Below, piece after piece: positions 4,001-6,324 of a stretch of DNA of 6,324 bases. Origin of the DNA: Clostridiales bacterium (GTDB taxonomy: Bacteria > Bacillota > Clostridia > Oscillospirales > Oscillospiraceae); contig JAHAEW010000121.1 in assembly GCA_018374635.1 (NCBI GenBank), forward strand, positions 1 through 6,324. The letters are read 5' to 3'. Below the pieces are notes generated by a model. The model worked only from the letters and a program-made list of their open reading frames with translations. It searched no databases and was not told the origin of the DNA. The translations under genes and the position numbers were made by a program. How positions within the stretch are numbered: the stretch's first letter is position 1; each line of letters starts with the position of its first letter.

Positions 4001-6324
4001 CACTATCTGTCTATCAGTATCAGCGACAAGCCGGAGAAGGATGGGACGTGGGCGGAGATTGGGCGCTTTGACAATCAGCCCAATATGGATCCGCCCTACC
4101 GCTACTACGCCTGCAATGGCGGTGGGCAGACAGCCCGCTACATCAAACTGGAGATCACAAAGACCGACAGCGGCTGGATTAAGTTCAACGAGCTGGAAGT
4201 AAACTCCAAGCTGGATCAGGACGACCCCGCCGGGGCGTTCAGCGGCCAGCCCGGGGGTGATTTCGAAAAGCTCGTGGACGGCGATATCACCACGCTCTTT
4301 GCTCCCGGCCAGATTGGGATGGAAGGCGGCTATCTGCAATACCTCATCTCGGAAAATGCCGAGCCCTCCGCCATCACCATTCTGCAATCTCCCTCTGCCA
4401 TCAGCGATGCGGAGGTGAAGGTACAGACTGCGGACGAGAGCTGGGTAAGCTTGGGTACGTTGAACCAGGGCGTATGTACATATGACACCTCTGACCTGGG
4501 GGCGCTTCTGGCCCTCCGGCTGGAATGGAAGCCAGGTACTAGCCCCGCCGTTGCCGAGATCGTTTTAGTCAGCGGCAATGGGGCGGACACACCCGCCGGG
4601 ACGATTCCTCTGAATTGCCCCAATATTTATGAGGCCAATGCCGGTGTGACAGACATCAGCGTCAATTATGGTACAGCTCTCGACATGGTGGGCCTGCCCG
4701 AGCGGGCGGAGGTAACACTCAGCGACGGCTCTGTGGTGTCCCTGCCCGTGACCTGGAGCTGCGAGGAGTATGACCCGGATGAGCCGGGCGATTATGAGTT
4801 TGTAGGTACCTATGTGCTGGATGAGGGGCTGACGAACCCAGGCCAATTCCAACTGACTGCTACCGTGACCGTCAAGCCGGATGCGGAAGAGCCGGTGGGG
4901 CCGCAGGAGGGAAATCTGGCTCTGAAGCAGACCGTGTATGTATCTGGCGTAGAGGTATCAGGTCAAACCGGACCAGCCCTGGCGGTGGATGGTGATGCCG
5001 AAACTCGCTGGTCCAGCAATAAAATGAAGAGGAATATTGACAGAGATGCATGGATTGTGGTGGACTTGGGCGAGGATGTGCAAAGTATTACATCTATTTC
5101 TGTGGAGTACTTTAATAAAGTCTGGCCCACCGACTATGTGATCCAAGCAGCGGGAGACGACTTCGAACCCAAGGATTACAGTGATACGAATATTGGGACG
5201 GATATCGGGGATCCGAGTGCGTTTGAGGAAGACAATGCAAAGGATGCAACGTGCTGGACTACGCTTGCAACATTTACAGACCGTACTGGAGCCGACCACC
5301 CGACAGATTCAGTTGAAAGCAGTGATTTTGAGAAAGTTGTTCCTGAGGGCGTGCGGTATATCCGCCTCTACTTTACTGAAATGAATTCCCAAGCAAGCGG
5401 AGATGCCATCGGTCTGGAGGAGTTGACCGTCATGGGCACACGTAAGGCTCCGGAGTTGGGACAGCCCGATGTGGAATCCGTGGACGGCCTGACCGCCACC
5501 GGTGTGGTGGGAACTGAATTTTCGGCTCTGGAGCTCCCGGAGCGCGTGGTGGCCCATCTGGCCGATGGAACCACGGTTCGCCTGCCAGTGGAGTGGGACA
5601 GCAGCGACTACAACTCTGAGAGTATGGAAGAGCAGACGCTGACTGGTACGTTGGCCGTAGATGAAAGTCAAATTACAAATAGTGAAGGAGTGACTGCAAC
5701 GCTGGCGCTGACCCTGACGGTGGAGCCGGCGGTGGAGCGTGTTCTGCTCAACCCGTCCAGTCTCACAGCGGCGTATGGAACTCCTTTTGATGGACTGGCC
5801 CTGCCCGAACAGGCGGTGGTTCAGCTCAACAGCGGTTTGGTTGCAATCTGCGGCGTTCAGTGGGCTGTGGACAGCTATAACCCCGAACAGCTTGGTGAGC
5901 AGACGGTTTTGGGTGGGCTGCTCTTGCCAGCCGGAGTAGACAACCCCAGCAATGTGCAGGCAAAGATGCCTGTGATGGTAAAGGAAGGAGCGCAGGCGCA
6001 GACTGTGACCGTCAGCTTCAACAGCAACGGCGGCACGGCGGTACCATCCCAGACGGTGGAGCGTGGCGGCGTGGCGACAGAACCTGCAGCGCCCAGCAGA
6101 TCGGGCTACCACTTCGCCGGTTGGTATGCTGACGGGAATCTGACCCAGCTTTGGAACTTCAGCCAGCCAGTAAACGACGATATGACGCTCTATGCCAAGT
6201 GGGACGCGGTGAGTCCCGGCGGTAGCGGCTCGACCCGGTACACGGTGAGCGTGGAGGACACGGACAACGGCAGCGTGAAGGTGAGCCCCACCCGCGCCTC
6301 CAAGGGGAGCACAGTGACGGTCAC
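1004..6324 (+). CDS. Secreted multi-domain GH84 beta-N-acetylglucosaminidase (NagH/NagJ-like), 3' end beyond window
   Basis: One open frame of 1773 codons runs off the right edge with no internal stop. The product is an exported glycoside hydrolase that should remove beta-linked N-acetylglucosamine (or cut hyaluronan) from host glycans outside the cell. Residues 1-28 form a signal peptide: basic MRMEVKKR, hydrophobic core, cleavage after AFA. A GH20b-like domain (about 54-208) precedes the GH84 barrel (209 to about 510). The barrel shows GFIEGFYG (214-221), SKTDPYH with Lys248, the catalytic pair Asp338-Asp339, YWTG (399-402), WLNYP with Asn430, and SNP with Asn465. By comparison with Clostridium perfringens NagJ, Asp338 should position the substrate acetamido group and Asp339 act as acid/base. 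A helical region (to about 685) follows, then sugar-binding-like, Ig-like and B-repeat modules, described separately. Closest in type to NagH, NagI, NagJ and similar clostridial enzymes, but divergent, so I give no symbol. Start fixed by the ribosome binding site and an in-frame stop at 998. Preceded by a terminator, so probably its own transcription unit. Substrate, exo versus endo action and cell anchoring are not shown. Confidence 0.95.
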   Translation, partial: MRMEVKKRALALLLTTAVLSTMVTPAFAQMPSGDNSVPADKQLKNGFSEDPNRYEIYPVPHSTVYPDEVVPFTMTQEVNVVVETGIDQATKDFLEEILTDYGRSMTTSSSTAEGKTNILLGVYGDEDSTVPDPTPAVRTDLFAEEDSTSAGKYDPYMLVADTESNPNGIITIVGGDSDCVYYGLATLQMMFTSFAGQKFLPVQIEDYSNVRFRGFIEGFYGGFDYEGRESQMRSIRDVKGNMYVFASKTDPYHAERWYELYPEEELAQIKHLAEVSEETKVDYAWSVHIGKGGFFNGASSDPQSGAQYKKYQENVEKLKAKFQQLYDVGVRNFHILNDDYNSGTNADVVALLNTINTWLKEKGDCGPIVYCPKGYNVGWAGNGSELNALKGLDSDIYIYWTGSDVNSPINQDNIDWPYEKSGHYPVTWLNYPCSEHDKAGIYLGDISHYVSNADGLTGQMGIISNPVNYPEANKVAYFQLISWGWNRDNYTDYMEALWEDCFKYLQPEVYDSYLTIARNISNCPDSGRISQGFPESEYLKDRLDSVLEKALSGQLSSSDEELESLMTEFTHILNAVDDFRANCTNEALVEELDPWLSSLAGVVTAAQQGLLAQLAVRSGDVNSAWTYLSNASIGLDEWDNYKTPQYADKTAKAGSKRLQPFANELIAAVRDELLPLLSPDGGLGEQSFYAVLGGKRQEDSANSDKIFDGAPGTYASYNIVQQEGDYVGVDLGKVETIRSVDILQGKNDSDHDYLHKATLECSVDGESWVTLAEKVNSHHILVEGLDLAARYVRLRLVEAGYGAKPDYWTNIREFSVKTDVAENTLLYTNLASTEGLSVTEDGGIYTLRAGGEFTLEPGGYVGIRLPEIMGISQITVEETLPEGFVLQTSTNGAVWKDYTSSGDMTVRYIRMVNQSGSVYAGTLPVLSAAASAIVTDLEFESTNMGIHQGEWSDMVDGDRASLVWTNAKQQEGQYVIYDLGSKQPLYDVTLFFPESGDYPHYLSISISDKPEKDGTWAEIGRFDNQPNMDPPYRYYACNGGGQTARYIKLEITKTDSGWIKFNELEVNSKLDQDDPAGAFSGQPGGDFEKLVDGDITTLFAPGQIGMEGGYLQYLISENAEPSAITILQSPSAISDAEVKVQTADESWVSLGTLNQGVCTYDTSDLGALLALRLEWKPGTSPAVAEIVLVSGNGADTPAGTIPLNCPNIYEANAGVTDISVNYGTALDMVGLPERAEVTLSDGSVVSLPVTWSCEEYDPDEPGDYEFVGTYVLDEGLTNPGQFQLTATVTVKPDAEEPVGPQEGNLALKQTVYVSGVEVSGQTGPALAVDGDAETRWSSNKMKRNIDRDAWIVVDLGEDVQSITSISVEYFNKVWPTDYVIQAAGDDFEPKDYSDTNIGTDIGDPSAFEEDNAKDATCWTTLATFTDRTGADHPTDSVESSDFEKVVPEGVRYIRLYFTEMNSQASGDAIGLEELTVMGTRKAPELGQPDVESVDGLTATGVVGTEFSALELPERVVAHLADGTTVRLPVEWDSSDYNSESMEEQTLTGTLAVDESQITNSEGVTATLALTLTVEPAVERVLLNPSSLTAAYGTPFDGLALPEQAVVQLNSGLVAICGVQWAVDSYNPEQLGEQTVLGGLLLPAGVDNPSNVQAKMPVMVKEGAQAQTVTVSFNSNGGTAVPSQTVERGGVATEPAAPSRSGYHFAGWYADGNLTQLWNFSQPVNDDMTLYAKWDAVSPGGSGSTRYTVSVEDTDNGSVKVSPTRASKGSTVTV
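1163..1627 (+). other. Domain: GH20b-like N-terminal module of the GH84 protein
   Basis: Residues about 54-208 start at YEIYPVPHS and contain alternating strands and helices ending in a GGDSDCVYYGLATLQ-type helix (about 171-185), the usual pattern of the GH20b/N-terminal domain seen before GH84 and GH20 barrels. It normally packs on the barrel and has no catalytic residues. The boundary is judged by eye. Confidence 0.75.
1628..2539 (+). other. Domain: GH84 catalytic barrel
   Basis: Residues about 209-512. Motifs in order: NVRFRGFIEGFYGG (209-222), ASKTDPYHAERW (246-257), DVGVRNFHILNDDYN (327-341) with the Asp338-Asp339 pair, YCPKGY (370-375), YWTGSDV (399-405), TWLNYPCSEHDK (427-438), SNPVNYPEANK (464-474) and a WGWNRDNY end (483-490). 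This order and spacing match GH84. Differences from the well-known enzymes: no Pro-Trp after GFYG, Leu429 where NagJ has a second Trp, and Glu435 at the position of NagJ Asp401 in an ungapped alignment. The comparison residues are from memory of NagJ. Confidence 0.9.
3059..3460 (+). other. Domain: F5/8-type C (CBM32-like) module 1
   Basis: Residues about 686-819, right after the helical region. Typical features are KIFDGAPGTYAS (about 703-714), VGVDLGKVETIRSVDI (a V-D-LG strand), CSVDGESWVTL (sequence-of-strand plus D-G-W), and ARYVRLRLVEA near the end followed by I-EFSV. The family binds galactose, GlcNAc or LacNAc in clostridial GH84 enzymes. Which sugar this copy binds cannot be read from sequence. 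Confidence 0.8.
3461..3793 (+). other. Domain: unassigned beta-rich linker module
   Basis: Residues about 820-930. It contains a T-D-GGIYTLRAGGEFTL stretch and an STNGAVWKDY piece followed by VRYIRMVN, which look like the second half of a lectin-like beta sandwich. The usual D-G-xxxT and V-D-LG halves are missing. It may be a degenerate F5/8 module or a spacer. I do not recognise a named family. Confidence 0.45.
3794..4576 (+). other. Domains: F5/8-type (CBM32-like) modules 2 and 3 in tandem
   Basis: Module 2 covers about residues 931-1070, with MVDGDRASLVWT, YVIYDLGSKQPLYDVTLFF and ARYIKLEIT plus a final I-FNELEV strand. Module 3 covers about 1075-1191, with KLVDGDITTLFAP, GYLQYLIS, a VKVQTADESWVSLG piece and LALRLEW plus AEIVLV. 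Both keep the V-DGD loop and the strand order of the fold. Module 3 is shorter and less canonical (no V-D-LG), so its sugar-binding ability is doubtful. Confidence 0.7.
4649..4879 (+). repeat. Ig-like (Big_4) module, copy 1
   Basis: Residues about 1216-1292. Diagnostic pattern: YGT (1222-1224), LPE (1231-1233) then VTLSDGSVVSLPVTW, YDPDEPGDYEF and a closing TATVTVKP. It is the most canonical of three copies in this protein. Big_4 modules are usually spacers in secreted clostridial glycosidases and surface proteins. Confidence 0.85.
4910..5443 (+). other. Domain: F5/8-type C (CBM32-like) module 4, with a long inserted loop
   Basis: Residues about 1303-1480, the most canonical sugar-binding module here: GNLALKQT start, AVDGDAETRWSS, WIVVDLGEDVQSITSISVEY, then GVRYIRLYF and a final GLEELTVMGT strand. 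At about 178 residues it is longer than the usual 130-150, because of an acidic, Asp/Thr-rich insertion around 1382-1430 before CWTTLATF. Its DNA is notably AT-rich in places (see findings), unlike its neighbours. Confidence 0.85.
5468..5731 (+). repeat. Ig-like (Big_4) module, copy 2
   Basis: Residues about 1489-1576. It keeps GT (1503-1504), LPE (1511-1513), LADGTTVRLPVEW and a DYNSES turn, closing with LALTLTVEP. The Tyr of the YGT motif is replaced (VGT). The codons for the DESQITNSEG part (around 5660-5690) are AT-rich. Confidence 0.8.
5732..5986 (+). repeat. Ig-like (Big_4) module, copy 3, degenerate
   Basis: Residues about 1577-1661. YGT (1591-1593), LPE (1600-1602) and a VQW strand followed by YNPEQLGEQ keep the spacing of the other copies, but the usual DGS turn is replaced by LNSGLVAICG with an unexpected Cys. 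It abuts copy 2 with almost no linker. Confidence 0.75.
6002..6208 (+). repeat. Listeria-Bacteroides-type B repeat (InlB B-repeat / Flg_new)
   Basis: Residues about 1667-1735. Diagnostic features: TVTVSFNSNGGTAVPSQTVERG start, PSRSGYHFAGWYAD centre and DMTLYAKWD end. These short beta modules occur near the C-terminus of Gram-positive surface proteins as stalk units. Only one full copy is visible. Confidence 0.9.
6209..6322 (+). other. Gly/Ser linker and start of a further C-terminal module, cut by the window edge
   Basis: Residues 1736-1773. A PGGSGST linker (1738-1744) leads into TVSVEDTDNGSVKVSP and then ASKGSTVTV, a pattern often seen before S-layer homology domains in Oscillospiraceae surface proteins (known from memory). 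The rest, including any SLH, LPXTG or other anchor, lies beyond the window. Confidence 0.6.

Noticed and set aside
3230..4387. A 385-residue open frame on the minus strand
   Set aside because: It lies wholly inside the GH84 gene, whose plus-strand frame shows clear domain motifs. The minus frame has no recognisable domain and is a by-product of GC-rich codon bias.
5309..6112. A 267-residue minus-strand open frame
   Set aside because: It is antisense to F5/8 module 4, the Ig-like modules and the B repeat. Its Arg/His-rich composition is typical of shadow frames.
1004..6324. Possible frameshift or pseudogene in the long GH84 gene
   Set aside because: The frame was followed across the window and stays open, with domain motifs in phase from the signal peptide to the last codon.

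Overview
The window looks like chromosomal DNA from a Gram-positive gut anaerobe, most likely a Clostridia/Oscillospiraceae relative (Flavonifractor, Oscillibacter or Lawsonibacter type). That placement is an inference. It rests on the protein style: a secreted GH84 enzyme joined to F5/8-type (CBM32-like) modules, bacterial Ig-like (Big_4) modules and a Listeria-Bacteroides-type B repeat, with coding DNA that is clearly GC-rich in most stretches and strong AGGAAGG-type ribosome binding sites. No RNA gene, insertion sequence, CRISPR array or phage gene is visible.

Layout. Positions 1-101 hold the upstream flank of the first gene, including a small perfect hairpin that overlaps its ribosome binding site. 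Positions 102-527 encode a small four-helix membrane protein of the DUF2871 family. Positions 528-1003 are a 476-base gap containing a short hairpin, a strong 15-bp terminator, two operator-like inverted repeats, a weak candidate -10 box and a purine-rich leader with a strong ribosome binding site. From 1004 to the right edge one reading frame stays open for 1773 codons and leaves the window unfinished.

The large gene encodes an exported, multi-domain glycoside hydrolase of family GH84 (beta-N-acetylglucosaminidase / NagH-NagJ 'hyaluronidase' type). Order: signal peptide, GH20b-like N-terminal domain, GH84 barrel with the catalytic Asp-Asp pair, helical region, F5/8-type module, unassigned beta-rich module, two more F5/8-like modules, Ig-like module, a fourth F5/8 module, two more Ig-like modules, B repeat, and the start of a Gly/Ser-linked tail. 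The likely job is trimming GlcNAc from host glycans (mucin, glycoproteins or hyaluronan), with the accessory modules holding the enzyme on sugar and spacing it from the cell. How it is anchored lies beyond the window.

The two genes point the same way but are separated by a terminator, so they are probably separate transcription units with no evident functional link. I see no multi-gene novel system here. The points most worth a second look are the divergent GH84 active-site surroundings, the unusually long mosaic architecture, and an AT-rich stretch inside the fourth F5/8 module.
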